From a virus: 28,219 nt of DNA. Both the position numbers and the translations under genes were made by a program. Shown piece by piece: positions 1-6,827 of the stretch. The notes under the pieces were generated by a model. It did no database searches, was not told the origin of the DNA, and saw nothing but the letters and a program-made list of their open reading frames with translations. The stretch spans positions 1-28,219 of IMG/VR virus record IMGVR_UViG_3300042397_000782, one strand, 5' to 3'. The stretch's first letter is position 1. The number at the start of each line of letters is the position of its first letter.

Positions 1-137
1 GAGTGGTTTCCTGAGTACATCAACAAGAAATTGTTGACGATGTCAAATAGGCTTACGTACTGATACGAGCCCCAATTGGCATCTGCAGGTTGGTTACCTC
101 CGTTGGCGTAGTACTGATATTGACTTATATATGCCAT
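1..137 (-). CDS. Head-tail connector/ring-like structural protein, N-terminal part only
   Basis: The gene starts at 137 and runs off the left edge, leaving 45 complete codons. The protein begins MAYISQYQYYANGG and continues with NWGSYQYVSLFDIVNNF. I recognise this style of N-terminus from virion proteins that follow the capsid gene in Bacteroidota podophage-like genomes, where they are usually called structural or neck/ring proteins. The start is two bases after the stop of the 246 aa gene, so the two are probably translationally coupled. No Shine-Dalgarno is present. The role in the head-tail connector is inferred from position and resemblance; the rest of the protein would be needed to be sure. 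Confidence 0.6.
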   Translation of the reverse strand, partial: MAYISQYQYYANGGNQPADANWGSYQYVSLFDIVNNFLLMYSGNH

Positions 138-139
138 GA

Positions 140-880
140 TTATAACGATTGTTTTTGTTCTTCAACAGCACCAAACTGCTGAACCTGAATCTCACGGATA
201 GACATACCACAGTACTGAAGAATTTTAGCTACGAGTTTGTACTCATCCTCTAATGGAACCTCAAAGTCTTGATAGTCCGGCTGTGATTGGTCAAATACAG
301 GCTCCCCACTTGCCAATGTAATATACGTCCATTTTGGGTCTTTTGGGTACCTAAAATATTGAGCATCCACCTCAGACGGTAGGTTAATAGTCGAAGGATA
401 TACCGTCATTATACCACCTTCCTGCACGTATGCAGGGTATTGCTCGGTCGGTGTGGTCAACAATGAGTTCACCAACATGGTAATCTGACTGTGGTTTACC
501 TTCTCTGCCTCGCCTTTGAACACACGAGTAGGGCCTGATGCGTCATAGCACAATACCTTATTGAGCAGGAAGTAATCAAAACCGGTCGTAGTCAACGACG
601 GCAAGAAGTACCTGTTTGACCCCGGAGCTACCTGAGTGAGTGTAGATGTTTGAGAAAAAATTTCAATGCACTCTTCAATAGACTTGCGAATATCAGCATA
701 AGATGTTCCCGAAACACGAGCGTTCTCCTGATTTATAGTCTTATTGTACTGTGTAAAATACTCCTCAAATATCTCAAGCTGAGACTGTTTAGCGTACAGG
801 TTAAAGTCAGACGGAGACACATATCCGTAATTGTTCTTATTGAGAACAGCTAATACGGTATTTCTTACGGAATTTATCAT
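140..880 (-). CDS. Head-tail connector / ring-like structural protein (246 aa)
   Basis: The protein starts MINSVRNTVLAVLNKNNYGY and then SPSDFNLYAKQSQLEIFEEY, a helical opening I associate with a conserved family encoded just after the capsid gene in crAss-like and related Bacteroidota phages. The middle and C-terminal parts are mixed alpha/beta with many aromatic residues (YFRYPKDPKWTYI) and end in a Gln-rich tail. There is no signal peptide or TM segment. The likely role is in the neck or connector that joins portal to tail, inferred from gene order (TerL, portal, scaffold, capsid, unknown, this gene). It has its own -7 element just upstream and follows a strong terminator, so it probably begins a separate transcript with the partial gene after it. 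Confidence 0.65.
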   Translation of the reverse strand: MINSVRNTVLAVLNKNNYGYVSPSDFNLYAKQSQLEIFEEYFTQYNKTINQENARVSGTSYADIRKSIEECIEIFSQTSTLTQVAPGSNRYFLPSLTTTGFDYFLLNKVLCYDASGPTRVFKGEAEKVNHSQITMLVNSLLTTPTEQYPAYVQEGGIMTVYPSTINLPSEVDAQYFRYPKDPKWTYITLASGEPVFDQSQPDYQDFEVPLEDEYKLVAKILQYCGMSIREIQVQQFGAVEEQKQSL

Positions 881-893
881 TATACTGTTTTTA

Positions 894-901
894 CAAAGAT
901 A
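894..901 (-). promoter_or_regulatory. Bacteroidota-type -7 promoter element for the connector genes
   Basis: On the minus strand the sequence reads TATCTTTG, a match to TAnnTTTG. It lies 13 bases upstream of the ATG at 880 and right after the T-tract of the preceding terminator. I see no good TTTG -33 element at the usual spacing, which lowers confidence. Confidence 0.4.
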
Positions 902-903
902 TA

Positions 904-933
904 CAAAAAAAAAGAGGGTATAGAAATACCCTC
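904..933 (-). terminator. Intrinsic terminator after the 247 aa gene
   Basis: On the minus strand an 8 bp perfect stem, GAGGGTAT / ATACCCTC, with a 4-base loop (TTCT) is followed by a run of T residues. It sits just downstream of the stop at 964 and upstream of the -7 element of the next gene, as expected for an intrinsic terminator. Confidence 0.85.
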
Positions 934-963
934 TCTAACGATTGCTAGCTTATATCGAAATCT

Positions 964-1707
964 TTACAAGCTATTTTCAAGCATTTTTAGGGCGTCAATT
1001 CCTTCGTCACTCTTGAAGAAATTGGCAACAGAAAAGTATGGGTCCTCGCCGTAAGGCACGGTCAACATCTTCTTCTTGTTGGAGTTGGTATTAAACCAAA
1101 CTTCCTTGCGGCCATTCCTGAAAGTCAACAGCTTGCTCTCAAAGAACACATGCACGTTTGACTGCAATTTCAACATTGGGTCTGATAACATGTTCAAGAA
1201 ACCACGAGGGTCACGCTTGGCATAAATCAAGACGTCACGCTTCAATTCGGCAGACGTATAACGCGAAGGGTCTTTACCAAACAAAACTCGACAAACAGTC
1301 TCAAGTTGTTCAAGACTTAATTGACGAGCTTCAATCAAAGCATCCACCTCTGCGGATAAGCTTTCAACTTCTTGTGTTGCATCCTTTTCGTAATCAACCT
1401 CTGCAAAAGAGATTCCATTCAATGGATGGAAGTGTAAGAATTGCTGCAAAACAGGGTTATTCTTGGGAACACTCAAGAAGCCATTCTCAAAAATAATCGG
1501 TTCTACAATTGCATTTCCGTCTTGCTCATCTTCAAAAGGAGTCTTCTGATTGATTGCATAACGCAAAGGGCGGTTAATGTTATTCTCTTCATCAAACCAC
1601 AACAGCGGGTAACGCTTAGTGTTTCTAGATGGGAGTGTGTATGACAGCGGGGCTGCCTTTCCTTTCAGTTTGTAGAATTTATCTACGGGGGTTATTGTCT
1701 TTTTCAT
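964..1707 (-). CDS. Conserved phage protein next to the capsid gene, 247 aa, function unknown
   Basis: I do not recognise an enzymatic domain. The first ~90 residues look like a beta-rich segment (RYPLLWFDEENNINRPLRYA, then FENGFLSVPKNNPVLQQFL). An acidic helical stretch follows (EVESLSAEVDALIEARQLS), then a compact helical part around TSAELKRDVLIYAKRDPRGF reminiscent of SAP-like or other small nucleic-acid-binding helical modules. The C-terminal ~60 residues are again beta-rich. The FL.HHP.G and AELRRDLLxYA patterns recur, as I recall, in proteins next to capsid genes of crAss-like phages, so a virion or head-associated role is plausible but not shown. The gene is bounded by terminators on both sides and has a leader with repeated ATCAAAT. 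It may be expressed at a level different from the capsid gene. Confidence 0.7.
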   Translation of the reverse strand: MKKTITPVDKFYKLKGKAAPLSYTLPSRNTKRYPLLWFDEENNINRPLRYAINQKTPFEDEQDGNAIVEPIIFENGFLSVPKNNPVLQQFLHFHPLNGISFAEVDYEKDATQEVESLSAEVDALIEARQLSLEQLETVCRVLFGKDPSRYTSAELKRDVLIYAKRDPRGFLNMLSDPMLKLQSNVHVFFESKLLTFRNGRKEVWFNTNSNKKKMLTVPYGEDPYFSVANFFKSDEGIDALKMLENSL

Positions 1708-1730
1708 TTGATATGATTTGATAAAATTTT

Positions 1731-1762
1731 AAAAAAAGGGGGAGTGTCTTTGAAGACACCCC
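1731..1762 (-). terminator. Intrinsic terminator after the major capsid gene
   Basis: On the minus strand the arms GTGTCTT and AAGACAC, extended by GGG/CCC across a one-base bulge, form a stem followed by seven T residues. It lies between the capsid stop (1782) and the next start (1707). The core 16-mer of the hairpin recurs twice elsewhere in this window inside genes. Confidence 0.8.
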
Positions 1763-1781
1763 ACCCCTATTTCTTCTTCGA

Positions 1782-3203
1782 TTATGCGCCGTAGCGGAAC
1801 AATACGAAGTTGTTAGCACCCAAGGTACAAACGCAACGCTCAGAGAGGAAGTTCACCTCCATTGCATCAAGGTCGCTTGTCTGAGCACCACCGGCAGAAC
1901 CTGTAATCCAAGTTTTGTAACGGCGGTCTTCAGTCTCAGACGCACGGTAACGTACGTGCAAGAAAGGACGCTTAGCGTTTTTACCCATGATTTGGTCGTA
2001 CACGTTCGTAGAACCTGCAGGAACCAAAAGACCTGTTACGGTACCCACAGCTGTAGAAGCAGTAGGAAGACCACCACGCATAGTAGGGTCGTTCAAGTAC
2101 TTCCAATCAGACTTGTAGAAGTCGTAACCACGACGGAAACCGGTGAAGCCCAAGTTCAAAGCCATGTCTTTGTCGTTGTCAAACAGACCGTAAGAGGTAC
2201 CGTTTGTGCCGTAGCTGTTCTGAGCAGCCAACATGTCGTCGATGTCGAAGCTGAAGGCACGGTTTACGAAGATTACGTTTTCTTCGATAGAGCCTTGCTT
2301 GTCCAAGCGAGAGATGATGCTGTCGAAATCAGCCAAGGTAGTTGGGTTACCACCGCCCCAAACGTTACCACGGTTGTTAACAACGTAGAAGATACCTTCT
2401 GAACCTTTGTTACCGTAGATTGGGTTTAAAGAAGCGTTAGCAACACCTGAACCTGTTTCAGCAGGAACGGCTTCAATCATTGCAGTCTCAAGGTAGTCCT
2501 CGAAACGCAAACGAGTTTCGTGCTCACTCTTCAAGTACCACAAGTAACCGGTAGCACCGTTCTCAGTAGTTACTTCAACCCATCCAATCTGAGCCATATC
2601 AGAACCGCTTACAGCGTATTTGTCCTTGATGATGATTGGAGAGTTCTCGAAGAACTCGTCTTCACTTTCCAAAGAGCCAATCATTCCGACAGTGCCCTTC
2701 TTAAATTCAGAACCGTAAACCCATACAGAAAGTACGGCAGTTCCTGAGAAAGTTTGACCAACACCTTCGTAGTAAGCTACGTCGAAAGTATTGTTAGGAA
2801 CGTCTACTACAGTAACGATACCTTTGTTAGAAAGGCCTGTAGCGTTGTCAGAGATGAATACAGTCTGACCGGCACGGATTGCAATTGCAGTTACGTTTGC
2901 ATCATTCACGGTGATAGTCGCGGAGTCAGCAGCAGCAGCAGCAGAAGAATCACAGTTCACATACTTAGTATGCAAACGACCTTGTTCAGCCCATTTAATC
3001 ATGTCTGAGTTAGAAGGCATTTCAGCACCTACCATACGGAGGAAAGATGCGACAGTACGATTACCGTAACGCTCAAATTCTTTCTCGTAGGTATCAGGAA
3101 GATACTGATTCAAGAAGTCGAAGTTGGTAATGTAGTTAGTTGACAATGGTACCTGCTCAGCACTCGGCTGAAGCTGATACCCGGGGGTGTTTAATACAGC
3201 CAT
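1782..3203 (-). CDS. Major capsid protein (HK97-fold expected)
   Basis: At 473 aa this is the right size for a crAss-like/HK97-fold capsid protein and sits directly after portal and a scaffold-like gene. The N-terminus (MAVLNTPGYQLQPSAEQVPL) leads into a helical region with FDFLNQYLPDTYEKEFERYG and a RTVASFLRMVGAE segment. Residues ~90-170 are beta-rich and threonine/valine-rich and could be an inserted domain. Later parts, such as WGGGNPTTLADFDSIISRLD and RPFLHVRYRASETEDRRYKT, are typical of the A and P domains of these proteins. The gene ends with a strong terminator, fitting high expression of a major virion component. No protease or cleavage site can be assigned from sequence alone. The start is set by the A-rich leader and the lack of any upstream in-frame alternative. 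Confidence 0.85.
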   Translation of the reverse strand: MAVLNTPGYQLQPSAEQVPLSTNYITNFDFLNQYLPDTYEKEFERYGNRTVASFLRMVGAEMPSNSDMIKWAEQGRLHTKYVNCDSSAAAAADSATITVNDANVTAIAIRAGQTVFISDNATGLSNKGIVTVVDVPNNTFDVAYYEGVGQTFSGTAVLSVWVYGSEFKKGTVGMIGSLESEDEFFENSPIIIKDKYAVSGSDMAQIGWVEVTTENGATGYLWYLKSEHETRLRFEDYLETAMIEAVPAETGSGVANASLNPIYGNKGSEGIFYVVNNRGNVWGGGNPTTLADFDSIISRLDKQGSIEENVIFVNRAFSFDIDDMLAAQNSYGTNGTSYGLFDNDKDMALNLGFTGFRRGYDFYKSDWKYLNDPTMRGGLPTASTAVGTVTGLLVPAGSTNVYDQIMGKNAKRPFLHVRYRASETEDRRYKTWITGSAGGAQTSDLDAMEVNFLSERCVCTLGANNFVLFRYGA

Positions 3204-3221
3204 TTTTTTAAGTTTTTATTT

Positions 3222-4343
3222 TTAGATTTTTTTGATGCTGCGGATTTTCAGGTTCCTTCCGGAATCTTGGTTCACCGCTTTTACCTGCATTCCCCCCTTG
3301 TTCATCACTTCGGGTGCTTTGCGGTCAGACATATTGATGTTTTTAATCTGACGCGTGACATCCTCGGTGGCATCTGCCAAGCCCTGCTCATAGAAGAACT
3401 TAGCAAATTTGTCGGGGTTCATTGCGATTGACAAAGCCCTATGGTATCCTGTAGCATCCTTGATAAGACCACTCTCATCCAAGTACTTTGAAACAAAGTT
3501 CATTGGGGTTGACTGAGCCTTTTTCAATTCAGCAGCGGCACCGGGAGAAAAGGTAAACTTCTTGTCGTTCAACTCGAACTCAAAACCTTTGAAGTCTTTA
3601 CTAAAGACATCGTCGGACTTTTGGTCAAACCATTGACGCTTTCGGTCGTTTTCCTCCTGCAGGGTCTTCGCCTGCTTTGTATACTGACGATACGCCTCGT
3701 ACTCTTCTTTCTCTTCGGGAGATAAGCCTGAGCCACTTGACTCAAGTGGCAGCTTGTATTTCTCCTTCTGTTCATTGAAGTAGGACTTGGCCTCGGCAAT
3801 AGCTTTCTTCCTTGCGATTTTAACCCTCTTGATTTTTGAGTCATCATCAAGGGTCTCGTCGTAGCTGTACTCTTCCATGAGGGTTTCAATGTCCTCAGCG
3901 TCCAAGCCATGCTGCGTCGCCGCAAGGTATTCTTTTAGGAGTTGCTCAGGATTCATGACATCGAAATCCTTCTTCAGTTGAAGGAAGTCTTCAAAGCCAC
4001 GGCCTGTCTCCTTTTTATACTTCATATAAGCAGCCACGTCTTCAGGCAGCGGTTCGCTGTCTTGACGTTCAGCCACCAACTCATCGAATGAGCTGATTTG
4101 CTTATTGTAGCGTTTTCCAATATATGAAAGAACTTGTTCTTCGGTTAACTCAGCGGGTTCCCCGCCTTGGTCCCCTTCGCCTTCTCCGCCCGCAGGTGGG
4201 TCCTGATTTTGAGCGGCTGCTGCAGCTGCTGCTGCTTCGTCCGCTGCTTGTTGTTCCCTAGCGTGCTTTTCAAGAAGTTCTTGTTCAACTTCCGCTACGC
4301 TCTTTTGTTCTGCTTCGCCGATGGCTCTTACTTTGATTTCCAT
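3222..4343 (-). CDS. Capsid scaffold-like protein
   Basis: The 373 aa protein is highly charged and mostly helical: an N-terminal Glu-rich helix, an Ala run (DEAAAAAAAAQNQ) and a Gly/Glu-rich linker (residues ~45-60), a long acidic helical middle (EEKEEYEAYRQYTKQAKTLQ) and a C-terminus rich in Lys/Arg. This composition and the position between portal and capsid genes are typical of internal scaffolding proteins, which direct procapsid assembly and leave before DNA packaging. I chose the ATG at 4343 (MEIKVRAIGE) over one 11 codons further upstream because a TAAATTTG element lies at 4364-4371, inside the longer frame. A role as minor head protein is the main alternative. Confidence 0.65.
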   Translation of the reverse strand: MEIKVRAIGEAEQKSVAEVEQELLEKHAREQQAADEAAAAAAAAQNQDPPAGGEGEGDQGGEPAELTEEQVLSYIGKRYNKQISSFDELVAERQDSEPLPEDVAAYMKYKKETGRGFEDFLQLKKDFDVMNPEQLLKEYLAATQHGLDAEDIETLMEEYSYDETLDDDSKIKRVKIARKKAIAEAKSYFNEQKEKYKLPLESSGSGLSPEEKEEYEAYRQYTKQAKTLQEENDRKRQWFDQKSDDVFSKDFKGFEFELNDKKFTFSPGAAAELKKAQSTPMNFVSKYLDESGLIKDATGYHRALSIAMNPDKFAKFFYEQGLADATEDVTRQIKNINMSDRKAPEVMNKGGMQVKAVNQDSGRNLKIRSIKKI

Positions 4344-4363
4344 TAGATTCGATTTAATTGTTA

Positions 4364-4371
4364 CAAATTTA
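4364..4371 (-). promoter_or_regulatory. Bacteroidota-type -7 promoter element for scaffold and capsid genes
   Basis: The minus strand reads TAAATTTG, matching TAnnTTTG, 20 bases before the chosen scaffold start, in a 48-base AT-rich gap after the portal gene. No convincing -33 element is seen. It would give scaffold and capsid an extra promoter beyond read-through from portal. Confidence 0.45.
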
Positions 4372-4391
4372 TACAAAAAATATATTATTTA

Positions 4392-6827
4392 TCAGCGAGG
4401 TTCAAACTCAGCCAAATCGAAGCCATCAAGGGTATCCTCGTTGGATTCAAAGTTCATTGGCGGCAAGTTGTTCTTGCGCTGATTAATAAGCTTTGATTGC
4501 TCTGTGCTTTGCTGACTAATGCGCTTAGCTTTAGCCTGCTCTTTCATATCATCACGGGCATTCAAAGACTCTTCTTTTATTCCCGCAATCTGCATGTTAT
4601 ACCTAAACTCTTCGCCCATAAGCATCTGCTTCATCTGAGCTTCGGCCTTCAGCTTCTCAATCTCGAACGCTACCTCAGCCTGCTTTACTTGCATCTTAGA
4701 TTGGGTCTCGAGTTTGATTTTCTCTAGGGCCATCATGCCTGCCATCTCCTGAGACTTTAACTGCTGCTGCGCCTGCATAGCTTGCTTCTGCATCAACATC
4801 TTCTCTTCTCTTTCCTCCTTACGGATACGCTTAACCTTCAGCAACTGATTGGCTAGCTTCAGGTTCTTAATCTCACGGATGTCAATTGCATCCTCAAGAT
4901 TGATGTCACCCTTAGACAATGCCATCTGAATGTTGGCCTCAAGCTGAGCCTTCTGCTCTTCGTCAGGAGAAATCTCAATGAATATACCAAAGTCGTAGAT
5001 GTATAGGTCTTTTACCTCATCGAGGATAGATACATTGTACTTACCAATACGGTTAGCAAATCCATCCTTAAAGTCCGCATACTCTAAAATATCAGCAACA
5101 CGATACGTCAAGGCTTCAGCCAATGAGCGGTAGATGTATAAACCACCTTCAAGGATATGACGAGTAGCCGTGTTTGAGTTTAGTGCCGCCAACTTCTGTA
5201 CACCAACCAAAGAGTTCGGGTCAGGCATTGAGCCATCGCGAGCCTCGTTAAGTCCGGTCACTGACCGAATCATGTCTAGGTAGTGGTTGTAGTTGGCAAT
5301 CAGCATCTGCGTCTTGCTTGCCCCTGAGTTTGAGGTAAGCTGCTGAATAGGAATACGAGCGTTGTTAAACTCGCCATCCTGCGTATAACTACGGCCAATA
5401 ACGCTACCTGTTTGGAAGTACAATCTAAGTGCGTCCTCAGGGTTGTATGCGTTACCGGTTCCCAAGTCAACCTCGTTCAACCCGTCAGCGTCAATGAAGA
5501 CACCATCAGGTACAACACGGGCAATGACTTGCTGTAATTTCAAGTGGGTGATTTGAATCAAGTCGGCGAAGGGCACCATTCTCCTGACAAGCGATTCTAT
5601 CACCCCTTTGTACATTCTTGGGGCTACAGCAACATAGTTTGGAATAGCGTGCTGAGTTGAAGACTTAGGACGAACCATGTTCTCCATCATCTTCCACTTC
5701 AACATAATGTTGGTACCCATAACCATGACGCCTTCGTACCACACGTCAATGGTCTTCTCTATCTTCTCGAACTTGCCCTCTTCCATCATCTCCACAGGAG
5801 GATTGAATTGGTCGTCCTTTTGAATCATGCGAGAGCCACCGCCTTCAAGAACTTTCTTCTTGTAGACAATCTTCTTGGTGGTCTTGTAGTTGAAGTACAA
5901 CAGAGTAGCGGTGTCGCGGTAGAACAAACTGTTCTCGTAGAACTGAGCTACGTTGTAGTAGTCATACCAACTCTGACTGTACGTAGAGATTTCCTGAAGC
6001 TGCTCGTGCGTAAGCGTAGGGTCAATCTTCAGTAACTCCGTAATAGGAAGAGTTTTAATTTCTCCCCAATAAAAACAATCTTTAAAGTACGGGTCCTCCG
6101 TGTAACTGTAAACAATATTCGCGGGGTCAACGTACGAAATTTGTACGCCTGCTCCCGGAAGAAACTCGTGCTTGGCCACACCAATACCAACAACAGTAAT
6201 GTCGTAATCCACACGCTTGCGTGTATCTTGGTAATGGTTCTCGTCAAAAAGAGTATTAATAGCTTCTTCTTCTGCAATTTCAATGGCCGGTTTGTAGTTA
6301 AGCTGCATGTAGAGTGACAGTTCTTCGTCAGTCTCAGGAAGCTCCTCAGGGTCCATCATAAACGGATTGATACCCGTGGACTCTTGAATCTTTGTGAGGA
6401 CATCTTTACCTGCCATCTGTCCTTCTAGCATGTCTTGGTATTTGCTGCGCTTGGCCTGAGACAGTGCGTCTTGCGCATACGCCTTTACTTTGAACAGGCG
6501 GTCAGACATCCCGTTTACAACGATGTCTACGAACTTAGGTAAAATAGGTACGGGAGTCCAATCCAAATTCAGGTATGACAAATCCCCGTCTATTGCTAGT
6601 TCATTTTTGTACTTCTGTACGGATTGCTCTCCACGAGCATATAGGCGAAGACGATGAAAGTCGCGCCATTGGCTATAGTAACGACATTGATTTCCGTCTT
6701 TGCGGAACCACTCATATTGAATGGCCTGCCCAACTTGGAGTCCAAATTCGACAGTAGCTTTTTGCGCGTCAGATACTAGCTGACTCGGAAAGCTTGTTGT
6801 TGATATGCTTACTATTACTTCTTTCAT
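4392..6827 (-). CDS. Portal protein
   Basis: The 811 aa length, the place right after TerL and the overall sequence style fit portals of crAss-like and related phages, the dodecameric ring through which DNA enters and leaves the capsid. The N-terminal third has WFRKDGNQCRYYSQWRDFHRL and PKFVDIVVNGMSDRLFK. Around residues 525-540 lies GLNEARDGSMPDPNSLVGVQ, a segment often conserved in portals. Residues ~670-780 form a long Gln/Lys/Met-rich coiled coil (EEREEKMLMQKQAMQAQQQL), and the tail is acidic (DGFDLAEFEPR). The ATG overlaps the TerL stop by four bases (ATGA), which indicates translational coupling. No frameshift is seen. Confidence 0.85.
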   Translation of the reverse strand: MKEVIVSISTTSFPSQLVSDAQKATVEFGLQVGQAIQYEWFRKDGNQCRYYSQWRDFHRLRLYARGEQSVQKYKNELAIDGDLSYLNLDWTPVPILPKFVDIVVNGMSDRLFKVKAYAQDALSQAKRSKYQDMLEGQMAGKDVLTKIQESTGINPFMMDPEELPETDEELSLYMQLNYKPAIEIAEEEAINTLFDENHYQDTRKRVDYDITVVGIGVAKHEFLPGAGVQISYVDPANIVYSYTEDPYFKDCFYWGEIKTLPITELLKIDPTLTHEQLQEISTYSQSWYDYYNVAQFYENSLFYRDTATLLYFNYKTTKKIVYKKKVLEGGGSRMIQKDDQFNPPVEMMEEGKFEKIEKTIDVWYEGVMVMGTNIMLKWKMMENMVRPKSSTQHAIPNYVAVAPRMYKGVIESLVRRMVPFADLIQITHLKLQQVIARVVPDGVFIDADGLNEVDLGTGNAYNPEDALRLYFQTGSVIGRSYTQDGEFNNARIPIQQLTSNSGASKTQMLIANYNHYLDMIRSVTGLNEARDGSMPDPNSLVGVQKLAALNSNTATRHILEGGLYIYRSLAEALTYRVADILEYADFKDGFANRIGKYNVSILDEVKDLYIYDFGIFIEISPDEEQKAQLEANIQMALSKGDINLEDAIDIREIKNLKLANQLLKVKRIRKEEREEKMLMQKQAMQAQQQLKSQEMAGMMALEKIKLETQSKMQVKQAEVAFEIEKLKAEAQMKQMLMGEEFRYNMQIAGIKEESLNARDDMKEQAKAKRISQQSTEQSKLINQRKNNLPPMNFESNEDTLDGFDLAEFEPR

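Noticed and set aside
1956-2402. A 148-codon plus-strand frame opposite the capsid gene
   Set aside because: Antisense shadow of a strongly supported gene; composition (Val/Thr/Arg runs) is not protein-like.
3569-3925. A 118-codon second frame within the scaffold-like gene
   Set aside because: It is Arg/Lys/Ser-rich low-complexity sequence, as expected from the alternative frame of a Glu/Lys-rich helical gene; no start signal or family resemblance.
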